This document shows, piece by piece, positions 1-8,007 of a stretch of DNA of 64,000 nucleotides; position 1 is the stretch's first letter, and every line of letters starts with the position of its first letter. The notes under the pieces are model-generated. The model was not told the origin of the DNA. It saw only the letters and a program-made list of their open reading frames with translations, and ran no database searches. A program made the position numbers and the translations under genes. Origin of the DNA: Salvelinus alpinus (taxonomy: Eukaryota; Chordata; Actinopteri; Salmoniformes; Salmonidae); assembly GCF_045679555.1 (NCBI RefSeq), contig NC_092092.1, forward strand, positions 10,416,690 through 10,480,689. The letters run 5' to 3'.

Positions 1-299
1 AAGTTGTAAATGCCAGGAGGTTTGTCATTATTGATCGAAAACAATCATTTTTCCACCTCTCCCACACTTACTTTACAAAATTCAAACTTGCAATGCTTTT
101 CTTTCATTATTTGTTTTTTTATGCATGAATACAATTGCTCACTGTTCGTTGTTGGCATTTCCTGCCTAAGTTTGCTCACTTCGCCAATGAAGTAATCATA
201 AAAATAATTGGCAACATCAAATGGTTTTGTGATAAATAATTTAAATCATATTAAATTATTATACAAAATTCTTGCAACCAATAGAATGTTATATATATA
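1..299. other. AT-rich sequence, nothing assigned
   Basis: No convincing gene, RNA or repeat is visible here. The small open frame near the left edge has no recognisable domain and looks like chance. Confidence 0.4.
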
Positions 300-605
300 T
301 GGGAGATACAACAGTCCCAGCTCTGCAGATTTTGCTGCGAAGAGACAGAATCATTAGAGCATTTGTTTTGGTACTGTCCATATGTAGATTGTTTTGGTCG
401 TAGTTCAAGGAATGGCTGAAAAATTGCAACATTTACCTGGAGCTAACTCTGCAGATAGCACTACTGGGTGATTTGAAAAGTCATAGTCAATCGATCAATA
501 ATAACTTTAGCAAAAATGTTTATCTTAAATTTACAATCTGTAGAAACTATGAGAATAGAAAGGTTCAGAACTTTTGTGAAACAGCACAGTTAAAAATATA
601 TGGCA
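300..605 (+). mobile_element. 3' remnant of an L1/Tx1-like LINE
   Basis: Translation at 300-400 gives a C-x2-C ... ETESLEHLFWYCP pattern, the Cys/His/Trp cluster found after the reverse transcriptase in L1/Tx1 non-LTR elements. It is followed, in a shifted frame, by a Lys/Asn-rich stretch (INNNFSKNVYLKFTICRN) like the C-terminus of these proteins. Only this end is present and it is out of frame, so it is a dead 5'-truncated fragment. The next LINE begins directly after it. The assignment is by motif recognition only. Confidence 0.5.
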
Positions 606-607
606 AA

Positions 608-636
608 CAGGGGTATGGTGCCCCACCATACCCCTG
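608..636. repeat. Perfect 13-bp hairpin at the LINE 5' end
   Basis: CAGGGGTATGGTG at 608-620 is followed by a 3-nt CCC loop and its exact reverse complement at 624-636. It sits at the junction of the L1 remnant and the 2A LINE, 12 bp before the ATG at 648. It may be a 5' UTR structure of the LINE or a junction feature. Confidence 0.75.
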
Positions 637-647
637 TCTGCACATTA

Positions 648-727
648 TGCCCAGAATCTATTCTACCACGGCCATAAATCTGCTCCTTTTATTCCTTGTC
701 CCCAACGCTCTAGGCGACCAGTTTTGA
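648..727 (+). CDS. Short hydrophobic frame overlapping the 2A frame
   Basis: ATG 648 opens a 26-codon frame with a hydrophobic core (INLLLLFLVPNAL) that ends in TGA at 725-727, overlapping the start of the long LINE frame by a few bases. It is signal-anchor-like. It is either the true leader of the LINE protein, separated by a frameshift, or a short upstream ORF. The sequence alone cannot decide. Confidence 0.35.
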
Positions 728-3681
728 TAGCCTTTAGCCGCACCCTCATCCTACTACTCCTCTGTTCCTCGGGTGATGTGGAGGTAAACCCAGGCCCTGC
801 ATGTCCCCAGGCACCCTCATTTGTTGACTTCTGTGATCGAAAAAGCCTTGGCCTCATGCATATCAACATCAGAAGCCTCCTCCCTAAGTTTGTCTTACTC
901 ACCGCTTTAGCACACTCTGCCAACCCTGATGTCCTTGCCGTGTCTGAATCCTGGCTTAGGAAGGCCACCAAAAATTCTGAGATTTCCATACCCAACTATA
1001 ACACTTTCCGTCAAGATAGAACTGCCGAAGAGGCAGGAGTTGCAATCTACTGCAGAGATAGCCTGCAAAGTTCTGTCATACTTTCCAGGTCTATGCCCAA
1101 ACAGTTCGAACTTCTCATTTTAAAAATTAATCTCTCCAGAAATAAGTCTCTCACTGTTGCCGCCTGCTACCGACCCCCCTCAGCTCCCAGCTGTGCCCTG
1201 GACACCATCTGTGAATTGATCGCTCCCCATCTAGCTTCAGAGTTTGTTCTGTTAGGTGACCTAAACTGGGATATGCTTAACACCCCGGCAGTCCTACAAT
1301 CTAAGCTAGATGCCCTCAATCTCACACAAATCATCAAGGAACCCACCAGGTACAACCCTAAATCCGTAAACATGGGCACCCTAATAGACATTATCCTGAC
1401 CAACTTGCCCTCCAAATACACCTCTGCTGTCTTCAATCAAGATCTCAGCGATCACTGCCTCATTGCCTGTATCCGCTACGGGTCCGCGGTCAAACGACCA
1501 CCCCTCATCACTGTTAAACGCTCCCTAAAACACTTCTGCGAGCAGGCCTTTCTAATCGACCTGGCCCGGGTACCCTGGAAGGATATTGACCTCATCCCGT
1601 CAGTTGAGGATGCCTGGTCATTCTTTAAAAGTTACTTCCTCACCATATTAGACAAGCATGCTCCGTTCAAAAAATGCAGAACTAAGAACAGATATAGCCC
1701 TTGGTTCACTCCAGACCTGACTGCCCTCGACCAGCACAAAAACATCCTGAGGCGAACTGCAATAGCATCGAAGAGCCCCCGCAATATGCAACTGTTCAGG
1801 GAAGTCAGGAACCAATACACGCAGTCAGTCAGGAAAGCAAAGGCCAGCTTTTTCAAGCAGAAATTTGCATCCTGTAGCTCTAACTCCAAAAAGTTCTGGG
1901 ATACTGTAAAGTCCATGGAGAACAAGAGCACCTCCTCCCAGCTGCCCACTGCACTGAGGCTAGGTAACACGGTCACCACCGATAAATCCGTGATAATCGA
2001 AAACTTCAACAAGCATTTCTCAATGGCTGGCCATGCCTTCCTCCTGGCGACTCCAACCTTGGCCAACAGCCCCGCCCCCCCCCCCCCCCCCGCTGCTACT
2101 CGCCCAAGCCTCCCCAGCTTCTCCTTTACCCAAATCCAGATAGCAGATGTTCTGAAAGAGCTGGAAAACCTGGACCCATACAAATCAGCTGGGCTTGACA
2201 ATCTGGACCCCCTATTTATGAAACTGTCCGCCGCCATTGTCGCACCCCCTATTACCAGCCTGTTCAACCTCTCCTTCGTATCATCTGAGATCCCCAAGGA
2301 TTGGAAAGCTGCCGCGGTCATCCCCCTCTTCAAAGGGGGAGACACCCTGGACCCAAACTGTTACAGACCTATATCCATCCTGCCCTGCCTATCTAAGGTC
2401 TTCGAAAGCCAAGTCAACAAACAGATCACTGACCATCTCGAATCCCACCGTACCTTCTCCGCTGTGCAATCCGGTTTCCGAGCCGGTCACGGGTGCACCT
2501 CAGCCACGCTCAAGGTACTAAACGATATCATAACCGCCATCGATAAAAGACAGTACTGTGCAGCCGTCTTCATCGACCTGGCCAAGGCTTTCGACTCTGT
2601 CAATCACCATATTCTTATCGGCAGACTCAGTAGCCTCGGTTTTTCTAATGACTGCCTTGCCTGGTTCACAAACTACTTTGCAGACAGAGTTCAGTGTGTC
2701 AAATCGGAGGGCATGTTGTCCGGTCCTCTGGCAGTCTCTATGGGGGTACCACAGGGTTCAATTCTCGGGTCGACTCTTTTCTCTGTATATATCAATGATG
2801 TTGCTCTTGCTGCGGGCGATTCCCTGATCCACCTCTACGCAGACGACACCATTCTGTATACTTCTGGCCCATCCTTGGACACTGTGCTATCTAACCTCCA
2901 AACGAGCTTCAATGCCATACAACACTCCTTCCGTGGCCTCCAACTGCTCTTAAACACCAGTAAAACCAAATGCATGCTTTTCAACCGTTCGCTGCCTGCA
3001 CCCGCACGCCCGACTAGCATCACCACCCTGGACGGTTCCGACCTAGAATATGTGGACATCTATAAGTACCTAGGTGTCTGGCTAGACTGCAAACTCTCCT
3101 TCCAGACTCATATCAAACATCTCCAATCCAAAATCAAATCTAGAGTCGGCTTTCTATTTCGCAACAAAGACTCCTTCACTCACGCCGCCAAACTTACCCT
3201 AGTAAAACTGACTATCCTACCGATCCTCGACTTCGGCGATGTCATCTACAAAATAGCTTCCAATACTCTACTCAGCAAACTGGATGCAGTTTATCACAGT
3301 GCCATCCGTTTTGTTACTAAAGCACCTTATACGACCCACCACTGCGACCTGTATGCCCTAGTCGGCTGGCCCTCGCTACATGTTCGTCGTCAGACCCACT
3401 GGCTCCAGGTCATCTACAAGGCTATGCTAGGTAAAGTGCCGCCTTATCTCAGTTCACTGGTCACGATGGCTACACCCACCCGTAGCACGCGCTCCAGCAG
3501 GTGTATCTCACTGATCATCCCTAAAGCCAAAACCTCATTTGGACGCCTTTCCTTCCAGTTCTCTGCTGCCTGCGACTGGAACAAATTGCAAAAATCTCTG
3601 AAGTTGGAGACTTTTATCTCCCTCAACAACTTTAAACATCTGCTATCCGAGCAGCTAACCGATCGCTGCAGCTGTACATAG
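724..3681 (+). CDS. LINE ORF: 2A leader, APE endonuclease, reverse transcriptase
   Basis: An open frame of 985 codons without a stop. The N-terminus is hydrophobic (residues 7-14, TLILLLLC) and runs into GDVEVNPGP at residues 17-25, a perfect 2A core. The APE-type endonuclease follows: HINIRSL, VSESWL, YRPP, GDLNWD, IDIILTN and SDHCL, about residues 45-255. The reverse transcriptase lies around residues 480-760, with DLAKAFDSVNHHIL, GVPQGSILG and YADDTILY, then YLGVWLD and the usual L2-type C-terminal region. A homopolymer C run at about 2075-2091 encodes a proline tract. Position 724 is a TTG; the frame is open back to about 577 without an ATG. A separate overlapping frame starts at ATG 648 and stops at 727, so a one-base shift could have split the original start from the body. 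The first in-frame ATG lies after the 2A motif (MHINIR). Confidence 0.85.
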   Translation: MIAFSRTLILLLLCSSGDVEVNPGPACPQAPSFVDFCDRKSLGLMHINIRSLLPKFVLLTALAHSANPDVLAVSESWLRKATKNSEISIPNYNTFRQDRTAEEAGVAIYCRDSLQSSVILSRSMPKQFELLILKINLSRNKSLTVAACYRPPSAPSCALDTICELIAPHLASEFVLLGDLNWDMLNTPAVLQSKLDALNLTQIIKEPTRYNPKSVNMGTLIDIILTNLPSKYTSAVFNQDLSDHCLIACIRYGSAVKRPPLITVKRSLKHFCEQAFLIDLARVPWKDIDLIPSVEDAWSFFKSYFLTILDKHAPFKKCRTKNRYSPWFTPDLTALDQHKNILRRTAIASKSPRNMQLFREVRNQYTQSVRKAKASFFKQKFASCSSNSKKFWDTVKSMENKSTSSQLPTALRLGNTVTTDKSVIIENFNKHFSMAGHAFLLATPTLANSPAPPPPPAATRPSLPSFSFTQIQIADVLKELENLDPYKSAGLDNLDPLFMKLSAAIVAPPITSLFNLSFVSSEIPKDWKAAAVIPLFKGGDTLDPNCYRPISILPCLSKVFESQVNKQITDHLESHRTFSAVQSGFRAGHGCTSATLKVLNDIITAIDKRQYCAAVFIDLAKAFDSVNHHILIGRLSSLGFSNDCLAWFTNYFADRVQCVKSEGMLSGPLAVSMGVPQGSILGSTLFSVYINDVALAAGDSLIHLYADDTILYTSGPSLDTVLSNLQTSFNAIQHSFRGLQLLLNTSKTKCMLFNRSLPAPARPTSITTLDGSDLEYVDIYKYLGVWLDCKLSFQTHIKHLQSKIKSRVGFLFRNKDSFTHAAKLTLVKLTILPILDFGDVIYKIASNTLLSKLDAVYHSAIRFVTKAPYTTHHCDLYALVGWPSLHVRRQTHWLQVIYKAMLGKVPPYLSSLVTMATPTRSTRSSRCISLIIPKAKTSFGRLSFQFSAACDWNKLQKSLKLETFISLNNFKHLLSEQLTDRCSCT
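772..798 (+). other. 2A ribosome-skipping motif
   Basis: The nine codons read GDVEVNPGP, an exact match to the D-x-E-x-N-P-G-P consensus of 2A sequences. These make the ribosome skip the final Gly-Pro bond and continue, so the hydrophobic leader would be released from the enzyme body between residues 24 and 25. 2A motifs are known in several APE-type LINEs of animals. Skipping activity is inferred from the motif. Confidence 0.85.
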
Positions 3682-4064
3682 TCCATCGGTATATAGCCCA
3701 CCCAATTTACCTACCTCACCCCCCCATACTGCTTTTATTTATTTACTTTTCTGCTCTTTTGCACACCAGTATCTCTACTTGCACATGATCATCTGATGAT
3801 TTATCACTCCAGTGTTAATCTGCTAAATTGTAATTATTCGATTTATTGCCTACCTCCTCATGCCTTTTGCACACATTGTATATAGATTCTCTATTTTTCT
3901 ACCATGTTATTGACTTGTTTATTGTTTACTCCATGTGTAACTCTGTGTTGTTGTCTGTTCACACTGCTATGCTTTATCTTGGCCAGGTCGCAGTTGCAAA
4001 TGAGAACTTGTTCTCAACTAGCCTACCTGGTTAAATAAAGGTGAAATATATATATATATTTTTT

Positions 4065-4421
4065 TTAATCAGTAGAGAGCTTTTCATGTCTCTATTTTGG
4101 TTTGGTCAGGGTGTGATTTGGGTGGGCATTCTATGTTCATTTTCTATGTTTTGTATTTCTTTGTGTTTGGCCGGGTGTGGTTCTCAATCAGAGGCAGCTG
4201 TCTATCGTTGTCTCTGATTGAGAATCATACTTAGGCAGCTTTTTCCCACCTGTGTTTTGTGGGTAGTTGTTTTCTGTTTAGTACCTGACAGGACTGTTTC
4301 GGTTTCGGTTATTCACTTTGTTATTTTTTGTTTAGTGTTCAGTTTAAATAAAAAGGCATGAACACTTACCGCGCTGCGCTTTGGTCCGATTCCTCTTCAT
4401 CCGACGACGACACCCGTTACA
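4065..4421 (+). mobile_element. LTR-retrotransposon LTR remnant (fossil)
   Basis: The sequence resembles a very common salmonid long terminal repeat that ends in a GTTACA-type terminus. It carries an AATAAA-like signal near 4345. Only LTR-like sequence is seen, with no internal coding region beside it, so it reads as a solo or partial LTR. Its left end abuts the LINE tail. Family assignment is from memory. Confidence 0.45.
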
Positions 4422-4604
4422 AGGATTGGAAATGATGCAGACAATTACATTGATGGAAGCTACAAGATAGCTGCAATATTAAAGCAGATCTACCCCCTAA
4501 AATAATAAATAATAATACTTTTAGTCCATAAACTGATTTATACTTTAGAACTGAGATGGTCTGAAAGGATAATAACATATTAGCCTGAAGGACATAAAAT
4601 ATCC

Positions 4605-4765
4605 CAACATAGCATTGTGAGAAGAAAAAAAAGCATTGAGCAAAAAAAGACATTGCACACATTAGTGAAATTGTGTTGGCCTTCGGGATTGTTTTCTGGC
4701 CAAGCATCAAGGGAAGCCTTGTGACAGAGTGCATGTGAGGGACAACATAGTTTTTATGTTCATGG

Positions 4766-4804
<39 letters not shown>

Positions 4805-5035
4805 AGTTAAAGGGTTGTGTATGCCTGCGGGCTGAAACTGATGCATTGGTGATGAGAAATGATATAAGAGCTGTTTTGTCATCCCAACACAGCATTTTGA
4901 GAGAAAAAAAACATTGCACGCGTAAGTGAAATTGTGTAGGCCTTTGTGATTGTGTTTTTTTGCCAACTATCAAGGGAAGCCATGTGAGGGACGACATTGT
5001 TTTTATGTTCATGGTTGTGTTTGTGTGGTGAAAGA
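4605..5035. repeat. Imperfect tandem duplication, about 280-bp offset
   Basis: About 4605-4790 (from CCAACATAGCATT to the TG run) recurs at about 4884-5035 (from CCAACACAGCATT). Both copies share CATTGCAC, GTGAAATTGTGT, TCAAGGGAAGCC and TTTTTATGTTCATGGTTGTG, and both end in a TG-rich stretch. The copies have diverged by many substitutions and small indels. Confidence 0.75.
4767..4801. repeat. TG microsatellite
   Basis: An uninterrupted TG run of about 35 bp at the end of the first copy of the local duplication. Confidence 0.95.
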
Positions 5036-5142
5036 GTATGTATTTCAGTGCATGTAAGTGCGGGTGTGTCGAATTAAATCTAATTTTATTTGACACACAC
5101 ATATTTATCAGATGTTATTGCGGGTGTAGCAAAATGCTTGAA

Positions 5143-5168
5143 GTGTGTGTGTGTGTGTGTGTGTGTGT
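5143..5168. repeat. GT microsatellite
   Basis: A pure GT run of about 26 bp. Confidence 0.95.
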
Positions 5169-5859
5169 CTCTAAGTGTGAGGGTAATTATATGCATGTGT
5201 GAGCGAACAATGGGGGTCAATCTAATAGCAAAGTGCAGGGCCGGTGTAATGGATGCTTTGAATGAATGACTCACAGGGAGAGAAGAGCAAGGAACAGAAG
5301 GAGAGATGGAGGGAGGGATGAGGGAGGCGGTTGGATATAGATAGAACTCTACAGAAAAAGCAGGGAGAGAGAGAGCTAAAGAAAGATCTGTTACGTCATT
5401 GCCAACATGTTAGGATCTTTTATGCGCTCCAAAATAATACGGACCATTGTCTTACATACAAAACACCGAAAGACCCCTCTCTCAACCCTGTTATTCTGAC
5501 TGTTCCAGTTCCAGGGATTTACTTCCAGTTCACTGAAGCAATTCATTTCCGATGGGAAGGTGAAAACAAACTGAGAAATTCTTAAGAAATCAATTTCAGA
5601 GAGGTGATTAGTTTACTGTAATGTGTGTGTGTGTATATGTATTTGTAGTGTGTGGTGCGTGTGTTAGCCTGTGCTGTGTGTCTAAAGAGACAGAGCCCTG
5701 GGGAAAGAGAAGAAGGCACTCGTCTGTGGCCTTCCCTCTCTACTGTCACTGCAGGAGCAAGAGCCGTATTACAGATCTCAGAGGGCCGATAACAAGCTAA
5801 CTGTCCCTGGACGAGACCTGAATGTCTCAGTAGTGCCTAAAAAGGTGCCTGTTGCAGAT
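5169..5859. other. Unassigned intergenic sequence
   Basis: No recognisable gene. It includes a purine-rich stretch (5275-5330) and short GT-rich patches near 5622-5660. The open frame at 5331-5585 has no recognisable domain. Confidence 0.4.
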
Positions 5860-5992
<133 letters not shown>

Positions 5993-6454
5993 TGAGACAG
6001 GGCCTTGGCACCTGTCAGAGTTTCACCCACAGACCCCACCTGTCACCTTGTCATTCCAAAGGTCTAACGTCAAATGTCCGCCCCCACACACAGGACCTTT
6101 TGGTTCCAGCCTTCCCTGTCCCTCTGTCTAATCTCCCTGGCACTAGGACCAGGGTCCATTTGTATCAAGCATCTCAGAATAGGAGTGCTGATCTAGGAGC
6201 AGTTCTGCCATAGAGATCATAATGAATAAGTTTACATTGATTGATAACTACTGTGAAAAATTACACTTTTACCTGATTTGTTTGATATTAATAGTTAGCA
6301 ATTAATACTTAACATATAGGAGGATATTTATGTCCTGTTAGTGTCTGTGTTTTTATAGTCTCCACTCTAGTTCCCTGCAGCTAATCTGGGCGTATGGTCA
6401 CTAGAGATGGCTTGAGCTGACAAATGACTTAAAGACTCCATTACATAGACAAGA
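5993..6454. other. Unassigned; contains a dispersed-repeat fragment
   Basis: The stretch near 6150-6210 (CATCTCAGAATAGGAGTGCT and onwards) resembles a short repeat common in salmonid DNA. Nothing else is assigned. Confidence 0.35.
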
Positions 6455-6837
6455 TGTTGTGGGTGTAACTGAGACAGAGATAGCCAGGAGGAGTTTAGAA
6501 CACTTCCTCATTGTCTCTAAATCATCCTTGCATCTGGGAAACTAAGCCAGGGTGGGGTTAAGACAACAACCCATGTGCAGAAAAAGACAGGATGAACCCA
6601 GAGTGGCTTATGATGCTCCTTGGTCTGCATGAGGGGTGTTGAACCAACCATGACTGAGCATTGTTAGTGTCAGCTATATAGAGTACTCTGCATTTGTGTA
6701 AAGGTTAGGTTACTCGGTCCAACACTCAAGGGTGTGGGGTCGACCAGCCTCATTATTGCAATAATTCATCGATATTAAATAAAGATGATTGTTTGAAGAA
6801 ATGACCAAATCTCTCTCAGTACTGAATTTCCACGACA
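6455..6837 (+). mobile_element. Probable solo LTR (fossil)
   Basis: A block of about 383 bp that starts TGTTGTGG and ends CCACGACA, giving the TG...CA ends of an LTR. It has a TATA-like CTATATAGAG near 6675 and an ATTAAATAAA polyadenylation signal near 6775, the usual order of LTR promoter and poly(A) signals. No internal retroelement coding region flanks it. Old or moderate age; the family is not certain. Confidence 0.45.
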
Positions 6838-7303
6838 CTGCTCTCTGTCACTCTTTTATCCCTGTAAAGATTGGGACAGTCTTCCCTTTGAGTGATCTCT
6901 AGGCCAGCACGTCATTATAATGTCCTTTTCTTTTGAAGATCTATGACACTTTTTTGTTCTTGCATTCAGTTCTGTAAAAGAAGAAGAAGAAGAGGAGAAA
7001 TGCAGCTCTATCTGGTACTCAAACGCTTTCCCATCACATTCGTCAGCTGTTTGCGAGTTGGGTACCAAGCAGGTCCAAAGTGCATGAGAGGAGATGACTG
7101 TGATTCAACAGTCACGTGGAATTTGACTGCGGTCACGACCTGTGACTGCCAGTGTGGCGGTAATACGGTCACTGCAACAGCTCGAGTTACAGTCTATTAT
7201 CAATTACCTAACCTTGGATAATCAGAATCTTGACATTACAGAACCTTGAGGGATATACATATGACACAATAAATTCTGTATCACCTGGGTAACAGAGTGG
7301 CAG
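6838..7303. other. Unassigned intergenic sequence
   Basis: Contains a GAA-rich patch (6975-7000) and, near 7105-7195, sequence rich in GTCAC and GGTAATACGGTCAC that resembles a dispersed fish repeat. No gene is recognised. Confidence 0.35.
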
Positions 7304-7494
7304 GTGGAGATAATGTATTTCACAATACAATTCTTGTAGATGCTCTTACCCAGAGCGTCTTACAGGAGCAATTAGGGCTATGTGCCTGGCTCAAGAGCAC
7401 ATCAACATATTTTTCATCTAGTCGACTCAGGGATTTGAACCATCAATCTTTCAGTTACTGGCCCAACGCTCTTAAGCGCTAGGCTACCCGTTGC
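7304..7494 (-). mobile_element. tRNA-derived SINE-like element
   Basis: Read on the minus strand, the element has an A-box-like TAGCCTAGCGC (7486-7476) and a canonical B box GGTTCAAATCC (7441-7431), the two internal RNA polymerase III promoter boxes, at tRNA-like spacing. The rest matches a repeat seen widely in fish. It abuts a short CTTA repeat at 7505-7520. Confidence 0.6.
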
Positions 7495-7519
7495 CCCGGT
7501 AAGTACTTACTTACTTACT

Positions 7520-7798
7520 TACAGATGTAGGATCTTAATTTGATCACCCTGTTGCAGGAGAACTGTCATGCAATGTAGGAAACGTAAAAATGGTCATGTA
7601 TTTGAGGCTTAAAAAGGCTTCTGAAGTTTCTAATTTCCACTTCGAAATTTCAGACTTGATTTTCCTCTACAAAAAATGTTTAAACCCCTACAAAAATGTC
7701 CAATAATTATAATCCACGCAATAATTCACATGTTCTGTTGCTGCAGGATTATTCTCCCACTGTAGCAAACTGGCTCAAACTAAGATCCTACACCTGTA
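7520..7798. mobile_element. MITE with about 25-bp terminal inverted repeats
   Basis: It starts ACAGATGTAGGATCTTAATT and ends in the near reverse complement (TAAGATCCTACACCTGTA). The inner ends also pair (TTGATC/GAGCC region). The element is 279 bp, has no coding capacity and is flanked by TA. It is a common salmonid non-autonomous DNA transposon type. Confidence 0.75.
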
Positions 7799-7918
7799 GT
7801 CCTCATTGTCCCGGGTGTGACATAAGGCCACAACAACCTTTTGCCACAGTCTGTCTTTGGCCACAGCTTGTCCTCTATCCAATGAGAGGCAATGCAAGAG
7901 GGTTATGAAAAAGTAGAG

Positions 7919-8007
7919 ACAGAACAATGTTTTATCTTCATGGTTAAACTCATCAGTATTCTGTGATGACATAGGAGTATGGAACTGGCAATGGCTTTAT
8001 GTGGCTT
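7919..8007. repeat. Left copy of a long direct repeat
   Basis: TTCATGGTTAAACTCATCAG followed by GTGATGACATAGGAGTATGG and CTTTATGTGG recurs at 10755-10853 in the same order. Together the copies bracket the LINE and LTR block between them. Confidence 0.8.

Larger units (their letters stand above)
606..4050 (+). mobile_element. L2/RSg-1-type LINE encoding a 2A peptide, near full length
   Basis: A non-LTR retrotransposon with a short leader (606-723), one long open frame (724-3681) for endonuclease and reverse transcriptase, and a 3' UTR ending in CCTGGTTAAATAAAGGT followed by an AT-rich simple tail near 4035-4060. The tail matches the tails of HpaI-type SINEs elsewhere in the window, as expected of a LINE that supplies their reverse transcriptase. 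The 5' boundary is inferred from a perfect hairpin at 608-636 just after the L1 remnant. The long unbroken frame suggests a young copy, but no in-frame ATG precedes the 2A motif, so this copy may have lost its start. Confidence 0.8.

Noticed and set aside
663-995. A 110-codon minus-strand open frame
   Set aside because: A shadow of the 2A LINE frame, with no domain.
1632-2345. A 237-codon minus-strand open frame inside the 2A LINE
   Set aside because: It is antisense to the intact LINE frame, has no domain, and follows from that frame's codon use.
7304-7494. A genuine tRNA gene
   Set aside because: A and B boxes are present, but the arms do not form a clean cloverleaf and the unit extends well beyond a tRNA; it is SINE-like.
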